From: Gorsachius magnificus
Lineage: Eukaryota; Chordata; Aves; Pelecaniformes; Ardeidae
Length of the DNA stretch: 64,000 nt
Reading direction: 5' to 3'
NCBI GenBank assembly: GCA_034008185.1
Contig: CM067082.1
Location: forward strand, 6,370,984-6,434,983
The notes below the pieces were generated by a model, which saw only the letters and a program-made list of their open reading frames with translations, did no database searches and was not told where the DNA came from. The position numbers were made by a program, and so were the translations under genes. This document shows positions 49,102 to 61,240 of the stretch, piece after piece; the first letter of the stretch is position 1; each line of letters begins with the position of its first letter.

Positions 49102-49559
49102 TTTAGGCAGGAAATATAAAACATTATGGGATTCCTTACACTGTTGTAAACAATGTTCTGTATCACTTTGCTTACGTGATTTGGCATTTCTAACAGAAAT
49201 AATGCTCCATGGTAGCAGTAAGAAGGACGCCGTGCCTGAGTAGAATGGAGGTTATGTGGCATGTGAGTGACTGATGTTCCTTGAAATGAGGAATATAAGA
49301 GAGTCGGGATAGCAGACTAATTATGTAGCTTGTTTATTTTTCAACAAAGGTCTCATTACTATGATTGGTGACAAATGGAGAAGAGGAATCAGTTATTCAC
49401 TGTCTTGGATCTGTTTATTTTTGGATCTGCAGGTTTGCTTTTGAATACCTAGAGATGCGGTGGTAAGAGTTTCAGAGGAAGAGATGAACACAATACCTTG
49501 TTATATTTTGTAGCAGTGAATCTCTAGTGAAGAGTCACCTTGAATCCGTGCTCAGTTTC

Positions 49560-49578
49560 ATTTATTTATTTATTTATT
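49560..49578. repeat. (TTTA)n tetranucleotide repeat
   Basis: About four and a half units of TTTA/ATTT. A simple repeat. Confidence 0.85.
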
Positions 49579-51429
49579 CTGGTACCAATACCCAGGGTTC
49601 AGGGTAGATAGTTTATCATCTCCGATTGTGCTTCAGCCAGCATTTCACCTGCAACCCCCCCAAGCTGTCCAAATACATTAACTGCTACACAGCATTGTAT
49701 GTTTCTCAAAGCCATACAAAAATTTGGGAGGTGGGGTGTAGGTGCTAAATGTTTAATATTTTGCTGTGATCCTTCCACGCAGGAAAAAGCAGCCTTAATT
49801 GGACTGCTTAAGAAACAGAAATGCTAACAAGCTTTACCAAGTGGAGTCGATAATGATAATTCTGTCTTGGAACTACAACGCGAACATAACATATGTAGTT
49901 TTAAAACAGTCTACTGTCCTCATAATGCGCTGAGGCAAGAAACTTCTAGTGCCAAACTGAAAAAACATAGGATACCTTCAGTAATATAAGACTAATTAAA
50001 AAAAAAAAAAACAAACAAAAACCTGCTGATTGGTTTCTATACTTCAGATGTCTTTGTAAGTCTGGGCGGAACATGCATAATCCAGTTTCTTCTGTTTTAT
50101 TTGGGCATCTGCAATGTAAAAAATTACTTCTTCGTGCTGCTGTTTTCCTGCAGCATCAGGGCCTTTGCACTCTGTGTCTCCAAAGGTGCTGTGGTGTACA
50201 TTTGAGTTGTGTTTTCTTGAGACGCTGCCTCATCTGACTCTGTTCAGGGTAGTCCATTTTATCACATGATAGCTGACTAAAAAATGAGGAATGGTGAATT
50301 TTCCTTTGTATTTCAGAGTGTTTCTTCAGTCTCATGTGGCCAAATCTCTTTATGGAAAGGATTGTTTTGCTTCATTTAATTTTCCTAGACATTAGTGGCT
50401 TTCTCCCAACACAGGGAAAGCTTGTGCGAAGCAAACCAGTTCGGTTTTTTGCCTACCTACCTGCATGCAAGCTGGAAGTTGCTTCTTAATATGGCAAGCT
50501 CCCTACTGGTCTGATGAGCCTTGGGTTTCCATGTACCTAAGCTCTGCAGCTGAGTTCCACATGCTGGTATTACCAAAGTCACTGTTTGCCCATAATGCTT
50601 CAAATGTTGGTTTTCATCTCAGTTGTTTATTTTGGGGATTAGGGAGAGCCTGCAAATCTTTTTGACTTCCACAAAATCAAATAAACTACTAGATCTGTGC
50701 ATATTTTTGAAAGCAAACTGAGCTGTTGCTTAAATTTGTTTAATTTTACTAGAAATGTGAGGAAACGTGTTTTGGGAGCCATCAATCCAGTAGTGCCAAC
50801 TCAGTATTTGACAGACAACATGAAGAAATATCGCAAAACAAAGCAGTGTGGTTTGGAGCATATTGTGGGTAGAAAAGTCTAATCCCCTGAAGATTTCCTT
50901 GCTTGGGTTTAGGCATGGGTTTGCCCTGTTAAGCTGCACTCTCTCAACCCTGGTTGTTGTGCCTCCAAAATTAGGCTAGACTGCAAGTGGACTTGAGTTG
51001 CTATGCATCCAGGTTGACCTCAGTATCTGGAAAAGCAGATTTTGTTTTCTTAGATACTGCAAATAAGTTCCCTGTACAAATCCTCCATACACAACCAGTG
51101 AGACCAGTTTTTGCACATTGCACTGGAAGAGCACATGTAAGGCAAGGCATATTGCTTTAAATTTAGTATTTTTTTCATTAGTGGAGGGATGATTTTACTT
51201 GATTTCTTGTCTAGAAAGACAACATTTTAGTTAAGCTCTCTGGCTTGATGTAAAGAAAAGATGAATTTCTTCAGGATTTCTCAACTCAGTAGACCACAGT
51301 AGATAATTCCCTTATATCCTTTTTACAGTGCCTGAGCTACAGTAATGCTGTTCTTCCTCCATCAGTGATGCAAATCGTTAATGACTCTGTGGTAAGCCAG
51401 GCTGATCCCTGCCCAAGTCACTCCTTGCT

Positions 51430-51850
51430 GCAGGTCACCGTCTTCTGTTGATCAATGCAGAACGAGGTGGCAGCACTTTGTGGCCAATTAATTGTCAAAG
51501 TGACTAATAATATTGGTGAATATCGGACAAAGTAAAGAGTTCAGGCCCTGCTTTGAAGCAAAAATTAAGCCTGATTTTCACTATGATTATATTCACTGCC
51601 ACCTATGAGCACGCTGAAAATTTAAAGATTTTCCACTAGTTCCAAGCATTTTAAGCTATTTGAACTGATCTCCAGGCATGGAAGCAGAGAAGCTTTTTCT
51701 TCATACCTGCCTTTCCTCTGCAATAATGCCAAAGCACCTGAGATGGTCACGGCCAATGATTCCAGTCAATCATTGCGGGCAGATAAGGTGGCTTCTTGAG
51801 AAATAAATCTGCTTACCTAGAATGACCTGTTAGTGCCTAAACTAGAAAAA
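51430..51850. promoter_or_regulatory. Candidate conserved non-coding element
   Basis: Repeat-free sequence with clustered homeodomain/NF-Y-like words (GGCCAATTAATTGTC, GACTAATAATATTGG, GGCCAATGATTCCAG, CAATCATTGCGGGC, AGATAAGG). Enhancer-like texture only; conservation was not tested. Confidence 0.3.
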
Positions 51851-52819
51851 TATCACCATGAAAGTTAGTTTCTCAAGACAGGGACCCTCTGAAGTCAGGG
51901 CAAGGCATTTATTGGCTTGAATAAAACCATCACTTCACCTGCTACTTTTTCAGAATTAAGCCTTCTCAAGCTTACTGCTGTGCAATCAATAGCTGCTGCA
52001 AGAACAGTATCCACAGATGGAGGGTGAATAGCTCTGTAGCATTTCAGATATGAATTTTTGTTTTTCAGTTTATCTGCATCTAGCAATTTCTTAATTATAG
52101 TACCCAGCACTTACAGCTATTTACCTCTTCAAAGCACTACACAATTATTAACAAATTAATTGCTGCTTCATTGCCCTAAGAAATTTCCTGATAGTTATTT
52201 GATAATCTGGTCCTCCAGTAAATGAGAATAACCATACTGATTTAAGACTAGGCCATATATGGTAGAAAATTCAAAGAAATTTTTGCTAAGTGAGGACACT
52301 GAGACCACCCGTTATGAATACCTGTACTGTAAAGTTTATTCAGTGCTGTGGTATAATTCCTATATTGTGGCAGATGACCTGGGGAGGACAGGAAGAAGGA
52401 AGGGAGTTTTGTCCAATCGTGGGAGCCAAGAAGCTGCTTCTGTTCGTATGGAAATCCACTGTGGTGGGAGTGTGGCTTAAGAGACAGAGGGATGTCATCT
52501 TTGCAAGGTCCTCCTGAGAAATGGGAATGGAAATGCTACGGGTGAAAGGAATAATGTCTGAAGTGCTGCAGTTAGAGGGACTGTACGTGGATAGAAAACC
52601 TGAACAGGATTGTTTTGGTTTTTTTTTTCGGAAAGGGGAGTTTCCATTTAACTGATATTCTTTCTTTGCCTTCTATAAATTTAAGTATTTCCCTCTAAGA
52701 AAATATGATCTAACGTGCAGATTAATTAGACTGTTAACCACATTTATCTCCTTTACACAAGAGATCATTCCCTGATGAGGGGGAAAAAGGGATGTTTTAT
52801 AACGAGTAATGAAAATATG
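51851..52819. other. Unique stretch, no gene seen
   Basis: No exon, RNA gene or repeat recognised, apart from a T run near 52617-52628. Confidence 0.45.
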
Positions 52820-53150
52820 GCAATTTAGGGAATTAACATAGTGTAGTGGCTGACGCAAATGTTTTTCTATTTATAACACTAAATATGTTCGGCTGTCAGA
52901 GCCTCGAGAGCTAAATGCTGGGAATGATGGACCCCTAGTGCCAAGGCTGTACAAACAGGCAAGGGGAAGAGCTGCTTACTGAGGGCAAAGAAGAGATCTA
53001 AATGACATGGGAATTGTTCATTGCCTAATAAAGCTCCAATTCCTATGCCCCCCTTACAAAGACTACAAGTTTAAAAATGCAGATGTGTGCCTATTTAAAT
53101 ATATTTATCATATTTAGGCATCCTTAGGCCTTCTGCTGATAAATTTGCTT
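52820..53150. promoter_or_regulatory. Candidate conserved non-coding element
   Basis: Repeat-free sequence containing GGCTGACGCAAATG, CGGCTGTCAGAGCC, GGAATTGTTCATTGCCTAA, TATTTAAATATATTTATC and CTGATAAATTTGC. Mixed AT-rich factor-site words resemble vertebrate enhancers. This is inference only. Confidence 0.27.
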
Positions 53151-53821
53151 AGACTTTTTTGGGATTGAGGTATGTGTTTGGCCTTTATGAGTGATGATGG
53201 GATGATATTTAGACTGTTGGCATGAAAAGAAAGCTTCTGTGTCTAATAGCTTTCTTATGCTTCCTTACTGTGTTGTCTAGTAGGTCTGTGCTGATTTGAG
53301 TTAATACAATGGGGGGATTAGAAATTACCAGTTGCCTTCTGAAGGATGCAACCATACACTTCTTGAAAGAATTAGACTTCCTTTATGTCCGTTTGATGTC
53401 TGAGGCAATAGGAGAAAGCAATACTTTCCTGCTTGAAAATTACTCATCCTTGTTTTTGGACCGTCGCCAATGTGTTGTGTGAACCAAACCTATGAATTAC
53501 AAAGGTTCCTGAGGCAAGTGGGTTTGGATGGTGCCCTGTCAATTTGATGCTGTGCACACAACTGCATGCTTTCTGGTGATACAGTCCTGCAGTGTAATAC
53601 TTTTAGTCTTCAGCTACAGTTGAGTCTTCTCCATAGCTTATCTGTGCTCATCTCAGGATCACATTTCAACATGATTGGAGCCTCAAAGAAATTGAAGATC
53701 CAAAGTTTGCAAAGGAACAAGAGATGAGCCCGCTTCCCTGGAAGTTATGGAGTAACTGGAAATTATGGAGGGTGGAGACTGGCAAATACCTGCTATGTTT
53801 TGATTGCTTGTGAGAACTTCT
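53151..53821. other. Unique stretch, no gene seen
   Basis: No gene or repeat recognised. Confidence 0.45.
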
Positions 53822-53936
53822 GAGGCTTTGAGCAACCTGATCTAGTGGAAGGTATCCCTGCCTATGAGGGTGGGGGGGGTTGGGTGGAACGACATTAAGG
53901 TCCCTTCCAATGCAAACCATTCTATGATTCTATGAT
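53822..53936 (+). mobile_element. CR1 LINE 3' tail
   Basis: A plus-strand CR1 terminus: 'ttgagcaacctgatctagtg', 'ggtatccctgcctatgaggg', a G-rich segment, 'aaggtcccttccaatgcaaa' and ATTCTATG repeats. The G-rich part (53868-53884) also fits a G-quadruplex pattern. Truncated to about 115 bp. Confidence 0.92.
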
Positions 53937-55204
53937 GGGGTCTCTGTGTGAGACTATGTGTCCTCCTCCAAAGGACTCTTTCTCTCCTTATCCTTTTTTC
54001 TTTTGTTCACTGCTCTCATTTCTTGATGGATTTGTTCCCCTTCTTTTTTTAATTTTTTTTTTAATGATTTGGCCACTAGATGCTCTTGCCAGATTTGTTC
54101 CGGAATGTTTTGTTTTTTTTTGTTTTCTTAATGTTATCTTCCTCTCTGATAAAACCCTCTAGCAAAGAAGGATGGTTAACCTGTGAACAGTGTTTATGCA
54201 TATGAAATTGTCTCATTCTGTAATTAAGATTCTGCTTCATGAGGTTAGGAATAAAGTCCTCAAGTTTTTTTTTTTTAAAATTTTTTAACCTTTTTTAAAA
54301 TTAAATTTTAAAGGTTCAGTACATCCTTTTAAACCTTTCGGGCTGGACCAGATTGTCTTGATTTCATATGTTTTATATCTCCTCGAGAGAGATTAATTCT
54401 ATGTTAATTACCATATTAGGGTCAGCTAAGTTAACAAATATGATTTGTCATTTATATAACTTTAAAAGCACTTTACCTGCTAACTTATTTATGTGATGTT
54501 TGAATACATTCAGGAAAGAAGTCAATAATAATAATAAAAACAATGATAAAAAAAGCCAAATATTTTCACATATGAATATAAAGATCCAGGCTTTAATAAG
54601 TGGCTTTGTATTCTGTTGGACTTTGTGTGAGGGGTACTGTGATTACCAATGGGAAGGAAATATTAAGTCTTTACTGAGGCTCAGCGGTTAGTACTGGAAT
54701 ACTTTATTCTGATTTCAGGTAGGTTACTGGGAAAAGGAAAGATTTTAAAAAGAGTTTCAAAGCTATTAAAATTATTGGAAATAATGAGAGACTTAGAAAC
54801 AGCCTACTCAGCTGACTGGTCGCATTTCTGATTTTCCTATTTTAGAGTGCACTGGAAAGACTCCAGGCTCCACCAATTCTATTGACCACAATGGGGAGAG
54901 TACCTAGGTGCGCATGTAGTCACCTAAATTTGTATATCCAAATATGGAGCCAAATCCCATATGAGGAGGTTCTTTAAATATTCTCCATCATTGCATGGTA
55001 GCATGTGCTTGATAATCAGCTCTTGCTCTTTGTCTCAATGTTGTTATTGAGTGTGTCTTCTGTGGTCACTTTCAACACCATTCTGTGGACGTTCCATGTA
55101 ATCTTAATACCATGGTGTGACTTCTGCTCTTTGTCCCTTCCTACCAGAGTTGGTCAGATTGTATGGATAGAAACCAGTGTAGAATCAATCCATTCTGTGC
55201 TGAT
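53937..55204. other. AT-rich stretch with pyrimidine tract, no gene seen
   Basis: A T-rich tract (about 53970-54125) is followed by AT-rich sequence. That sequence includes a partly palindromic AT segment at 54287-54316 and conserved-looking words near 54190-54440 (octamer-like TTATGCATATGAAAT, TGTAATTAAGATTC, GTTAATTACC). No exon is recognised. Confidence 0.4.
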
Positions 55205-55461
55205 GGTGTGAAGTTGCGCCAGGGCAGGTTTAGGCTAGACATTATGAAAAATTTCTTCACAGAAAGGGTTGTCAGGCACTGGAATGGGCTACCCAGGGAA
55301 GGGGTTGAGTCCCCATCCCTGGAGGTATTTAAAAGACAGGTAGATGAGGTGCTTAGGGACATGGTTTAGTGGTGGGATGGCAGTGCTAGGTTAAAGGTTG
55401 GACATGATGATCTTAAAGGTCTTTTCCAACCTAAACAATTCTATGGTTCTATGATGATTCT
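55205..55461 (+). mobile_element. CR1 LINE 3' fragment
   Basis: A plus-strand CR1 whose frame (55163-55369) ends with the ORF2 C-terminus: [27 protein letters not shown], then [19 protein letters not shown] and stop. The 3' UTR follows, with 'tggtttagtggtgggatggc', 'gatcttaaaggtcttttcca' and ATTCTATG-type terminal repeats. Same subfamily as the fragments at 35.1 and 62.5 kb. The 5' edge is approximate. Confidence 0.94.
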
Positions 55462-58400
55462 TGATAAAAAATTACCACATTTAACCTTTAAACTTATCTT
55501 CCACTGTTTTACTTTGAATCTTTTGGTTTTTGGGTTTTTTTTGTAAAATTCCTTGCTGTTTGGCTGTGCTGTCCGACAGAAGCTATGTAAAACTGCAGGT
55601 GTAGCAGCAGATAGTATGAAGATCCTAGTGTAGATCTGTCTATGAAGTGATGAACTGACCAGGTCCTGTTTGCTCTCCAAGACAGTCTTGCTGTGTGCAA
55701 TGTTTTGCATGCTGTGTATGTATTTCACCAAGGCTTAAAAAAGCGATGATACTTGATTGAAGCATTAAAGATCTTGAAAGACTCACATTGTCTGCCTGTA
55801 ATCAGTGCTATGTAAAAGAGTCTCTAAAGTATTCAATGAGAGATTTTAGGTCTAGAAAAAAAGTCATGAGGCTGCAGTACAGATAAATGCAGGTTGGTAG
55901 TCATTGTCTAAGCACTTCAGCCAGGTTTCCACTTTGCCAATTCCAAAGCTGCCTTGTTAAATATGAGCTAAAGAAAACACTTATGGCATGAAGTAGGAAT
56001 GGTTGGTGGGCATTTGTAGAAAGCTATTCAATACCAGCAAGCTTCTGGAGCACAAATTGCCTGGTGTGCTGGAGGAAGAAGAAAGTGTTTTGGAGTAGCA
56101 TGAAAAAAACCCACTATCTGAAGTACTTTCCTGCGATGTGTAGCTCTCGTGCCTGAGCATTTCATTGTAGCCTTTGAGCCAAGTGAGTGCTATTTATTCT
56201 GTGGGTTTGGGTTTTTTTGTTTGTTTTTCTTTTGGGCTTTTTCCATAAAGGGAGTAGAAACATAAAGAAAGTAAATGACTCATCCAAAGTCAGCTATAAA
56301 ATGTGTCACAACACAGAAACAAATTCAGATTTCTTGTATCACAAGGTTGCACAGCATTCATTGAATCATTCTTCCACCTTGAGGTGAGAGCAGGGTGCCA
56401 GGCTATTTTGTATTGAACAAATATCTATGCAAGAGTGGGACTGTGAATTGAAGTTTTGGAAAGGATACAGGGACCACAGCAAGCACAGAATTGTTGTGCT
56501 GGATCCAGGTTTGCTGTGGATCCATCCAAGAAACAAAAGGTGGAGAGATCCAAGAACTAACTAGATCAGGTAATTTCATCAAATGTTTAGTGAATAGAAC
56601 AGTTACTAATGCTTAGTGAATAAAAATGATGCTTACAGTGACTCTCTGTCTCTTGGCCAGTTACACTGGCTGAAGTGACCGTGAGGAAAACAGAGGCAAA
56701 ACTCATAGACAGAGGAAAATTCTCTTAGAATTCATAGGAGTTTTAAGCCTTTATGTAGTTTACTTTGGTTGGAAATTTGACTATTTAATTCATTCTGAGT
56801 TCTTAGCAACGTCCAAGATTGCCAGCAGTTACCGCTGGCTATTTATGAAAATCCACTCTATACTGGCAAGCGATGGATGGATCATTTCATTTCTTCTCAG
56901 CTGAGTTATGAAAATGTGATATTTCTGTACATAAACCTTAGAAAGTCCAAATTATACAGAACAGTGAAACATGTATCTTCAGAGACACCAGGCAACCAAC
57001 CCCATGCATATATATTTTATCTTCTGTCCAGGATTAACTGAAACGTTTTAGTCTTCAATCGCGTCAGACAACTACACAACACCTTGGAGATCATGTAATG
57101 ATGATGAAAAACGTAGTTTCTTAGACAGCTCTTCTGATCTGTTAGAACTCTATAGAATAAAAACTCTTATGTGTGTAAGAGAGGAATTTTTCAGTGGAAA
57201 ACCACAAAGTGATCCTCCAGAAACAGCAAAGGGCTGACATAAACCTCATTATTCTGTCTGTAAGAAATACTTTCTTTTGATGTTATTTCTCTAATTCAGA
57301 TAGTGACATGAATACCTATTAACAGCAACTAAACTGAAAAATTAAAAAAAAAAAATGTCCAAAGCCAGAACATTCCTCTGTGATTCTGGAACAGTAATCA
57401 CAGTAGTGGAGATTTCTGCTGGTTTTGAGCAATTCTTGTAAGAGAAAGGCAGTGAATCCAGTTCTGACTAGGCTTGCTGCAGAAGCCCAGGCTTTAGTAG
57501 AGATGTACTTTGATTTCTGATTGGTTTTGCTTCTGTAACTTGTTTCAACATTGTTCATCTTTGTCAGGATCATTAAACTTGAGAGTGCCCTTTTTGGTTT
57601 TGGATTTGAGCCAGGAATTTAAAAGGATACTCCCTCAGCAGCAAGTACTAAAGCTCGGTGAAGTGAGAGATGAGACAACAGCGTAGTGACTGGCTGCAAT
57701 TTGAAGCATTTTCAGCACAAATGACAAAAAACACCCTTAAAACTGCAGGGTCTGCTTTTCAGTGTTGACATGTACTTGGCATGTTTGTACAAGTCTTCAT
57801 TCACCATCTCTCTATGCTTCGGTGAAGCACTTGGGATATTTTCAGACACTGCAGCAGAGGATGTGCTCAGATATGGAACAAACCCCTACAGTTATCAGGC
57901 CTGATGCAGGGATTGCTACCCATGCTCACAAACAAAAGGAATATGGTCTTCTAGACGTTTAGATTTTCCCATTAGGTAACATCATCCAAGCAACAAGCAT
58001 GGAAATGATATAAAGAATTGTCCTGCATTCACACATATAACTCAATGTCTGTGTATAATTCTGTGCATGTGTCTTTGTGTATGCATGCACATGTGTTGGT
58101 AGGCTTCTATATGTCTTCTTTCAGTCTGTAATAACCATATTTTGAATAAGCAGAAGTCTCAGCCGTTGGGTTTCTTGCCCTCCAGTGTCTGTGGTCTGTT
58201 GACTAAGGAAATCCTTCAATAGTAATATATCTTCATATCCTGCTTGCAATCTTTAAATACCCAGCTATTCCCTCTCTCTCCTGAAGACTGGAAAAGAAAA
58301 TACTGTTTCTTATTAAAAAGTTCAGCTGCCTTTTTGTAGTGACAAAACATTCTGGGCTGTTGACAGGCAGAGAGGAATGAAGACAGGCTTCACCAAGTAC

Positions 58401-60630
58401 CGCATGTACATACCTCCCGTGTGCACTTCTTGCTGCAGTAAAGTGTAATAATCCACTCCCTCTACTCATCTGATATTCTGTATGTTTCAAAATATAAGAA
58501 CTTTATATATTATAGTGTGGAAATCCCTGGAAAGGAGGGACGGGAGCTGTTTCATTGCTTTCAGCTGTTGGCTGAGCAAGATTAAGAATTTAATAATGAA
58601 TTTACCTAAAACTGAATTGCATTGAGTACTTCAGCTTCAAGACGACTCACTGGTATCTCGGCTCTCATTTTTTTCTGGTTAAATGTCTAGATGTATGTCA
58701 CCATGTTTGTATACAAGCTTGACACAGTACCGAGTGTCCGGCCTAAACCTGAACTTCCTTTACTGAGGTTTTGATTGAAGCTTCAATAGTGGATTATTGT
58801 GTTTGAGGTTGCTAGATCAGATGCAGTCTATGGCTGAATATTGATCTTGTATCCAAAATACTGCACTGGAAAGGAAAAATTCACCTTTTTTTTTTTTTTT
58901 TTTTTCTTTTCTAACTCATCAGACCAAGAGGCAGCATTTCCTCATGGTGGAGGGAGGATTTTAGCATGGGGAAAGAGGAAAACAACTTTTCTTATCCTGT
59001 AAAGAATCCCATTCACCCAGGTTGTGCCATATGTATGCAGGCCAACAGAATACAGCTCCTAAGGTCAATTTTCATGGGCACCAGGGATGAAGGAGGATGA
59101 TATCTTTCCTACCTTGTTCTTGCAGCTCAGGCTGTGCCAATATTCATATTTCCTGTAGTCTGCTGTTGTGGCTTGTTGGTCCTGGGATTTCAAAGGGGAT
59201 AACTAGCGATTTTTCTGTCATTTAAAAGAATCATGTTCATACATAAGGGAAAGATTGAAAGGACTTGAGTCAGTTCCTCTAAAATCTTCAATTTTGGTGT
59301 GGCACCTTTATTGTGTGCTATTAGTTTGTCTAGGCTGGATGCACAGACTTCTACCTCTCTTATCCAGGCACTATCCTTGCCCTCTGAAGTCATACATCTT
59401 CCTGAGAATATTTCTACCATGACGGCAAGAAAAGTATGAAAGTGCTCTGAACTGGAAGTCAAGAAGGGAGGAAAAACCAATTTCTTAAGGTTTGATTACA
59501 TCATGTATTTTTCTTTACAAACTTTTTTAGTATTTTGTGTTTATATTCAGTGAAGTGGTTGCTTATTTCAGTCTTCCATGAAGCAACAGGAAAAAATCAG
59601 ATAGGGCTTAAAAATTGGAATGTTTTTATTTTAAACACTTCAAAATTTACAGCATTTTCCCAGTCATGGTGTTCACCATGGAAATATTTTTTTTTAGTTC
59701 TTTTTTGTTTCCCATTGAATCAAATGTCTGGTTGTTAAATCTTCAGATGACAATTAAAAACCAAAGAAACAATAATAAAAGCAGACCCAACTCCTCAGAA
59801 CAAGGAACCAAATAGTTCCCTCTATAATCCTGTTTGTAGTAATTTTCTTACAATAAAAGATTTTGAGACTTTGTACATTTCCAGCTTCATATGCTACTCT
59901 GACTTGCTCAGCTCCTATTTGAGCTCAGTGGTAATATTATTCAATAGGTGGTTGTGGATTATAGATCTCAGATGTTCACAGATGGGGGAATTATTCACGT
60001 GTTAGATGACACTGTGCATTTTCAGTTTTTCCTTTATCCTTCTCCACTTCTAATAAAAGAAAGAAATTTTCTTGGTCCTTTTTCTTTTCTAAAAAAATCC
60101 CTATTTTTAAATACATGCTGCCCAACTAGGGTGCAGTGTAAGTAATTTACTAAGCAGAAAGATTTTATATCATAGATCATGACTATATTAAAAAAGAAGC
60201 TTTCACGTACCGGTGAGCCACATGATGTTCGCTTTTTGCAAGGAAAGGCAAGTTCAACACTTTGCTCTGCAGTCTTCAGCTCTTAGCACTTTAATGTCCA
60301 GCAATTACTGTTGATTGAACAGCACCAGTACACTTAAAAAACCTTGGGGAAGGTTATTGTCGCCTGACCACATCACAGATGCCTTCAACTCAAGTAAATG
60401 AATAAACACTTTACCATACAAAAGTGAAGTTTCAGAGTGTTCTCCTATAAAGCAGTATCAGAATGCATTGCAGAAGAAGCTTTGCAGCTGGGAATACATG
60501 CAACAAGTAAATTTACATGATGAGAATTTGAAAATTTGTCACGTGCAGGTACACAGTGGTTGGAGTGGAAGTTTATGCACCATACTGTTCCTCTGCACAC
60601 ATAGTAGTCTTGTGTATGTTAGAGTTTATA
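55462..60630. other. Long unique stretch, no gene seen
   Basis: About 5.2 kb of AT-rich DNA. Contains T20 at 58886-58905 and a TG-rich patch near 58045-58100. Open frames are all under 100 codons with no recognisable family. Confidence 0.45.
58886..58905. repeat. Poly(T) run, 20 nt
   Basis: Twenty consecutive T. No retroposed body was recognised beside it. Confidence 0.9.
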
Positions 60631-61240
60631 TCATAGAATCATAGAATGTTTTGGGTTGGAAGGGACCCCTAGAGGCCATCTAGTCCAACCCCCTGCAGGG
60701 AGCAGGGACACCACTAACTAGATCAGGTTGCTCAGAGCCCCATCCAACCTGGCCTTGAATGTTTCCAGGGATGGGGCCTCCACTACCTCTCTGGGCAACC
60801 TGTTCCAGTCTTTCACTACCCTCCTTGTAAAGAATTTCTTCCTTATATCCAGTCTAAACCTACCCTATTTTAGTTTAAAACCATTGCCCCTTGTCCTGTC
60901 CCAGCTGTCCCTGCTAAAAAGATTTTCCCCATCTTTCCTATAGGCTCCCTTTAAGTACTGAAGGGCCACAGTAAGGTCTCCTCGCAGCCTTCTCTTCTCC
61001 AGGCTGAACAAGCCCAACTCCCTCAGCCTGTCCTCATAGGAGAGGTACTCCAGGCCTCGGATCATTTTTGTATTGATACTGGGGGTTACCCCAACCCAGG
61101 TGCATGACCTTGCACTTGGCCTTGTTGAACCTCATGAGGTTCACACAGGCCCACCTCTCCAGCTTGTCCAGGTCTCTTTGGATGACATCCGGTCCTTCTG
61201 GCATATCAACTGCACCACTCAGCTTGGTGTCATCACCATA
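60631..61240 (-). mobile_element. CR1 LINE 3' fragment with internal deletion
   Basis: A minus-strand CR1 starting with AATCATAG repeats and 'ttttgggttggaagggaccc'. It continues through the ORF2 C-terminus (frame 61065 down to 60865: [31 protein letters not shown]) to about 61068. The sequence then jumps to a more upstream CR1 part ('accccaacccaggtgcatga', 'ccaggtctctttggatgaca', 'ctcagcttggtgtcatca'). The block joining these in the 12.5 and 42.8 kb copies is absent, so there is an internal deletion of a few hundred bp. Same subfamily as the copy at 45.6 kb. Confidence 0.94.

Larger units (their letters stand above)
48311..51429. other. Unique stretch with short simple repeats
   Basis: About 3.1 kb. 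Contains an (AT)n run at 49086-49101, a (TTTA)n run at about 49560-49578 and an A14 run at 49998-50011. No gene is recognised. Confidence 0.45.
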
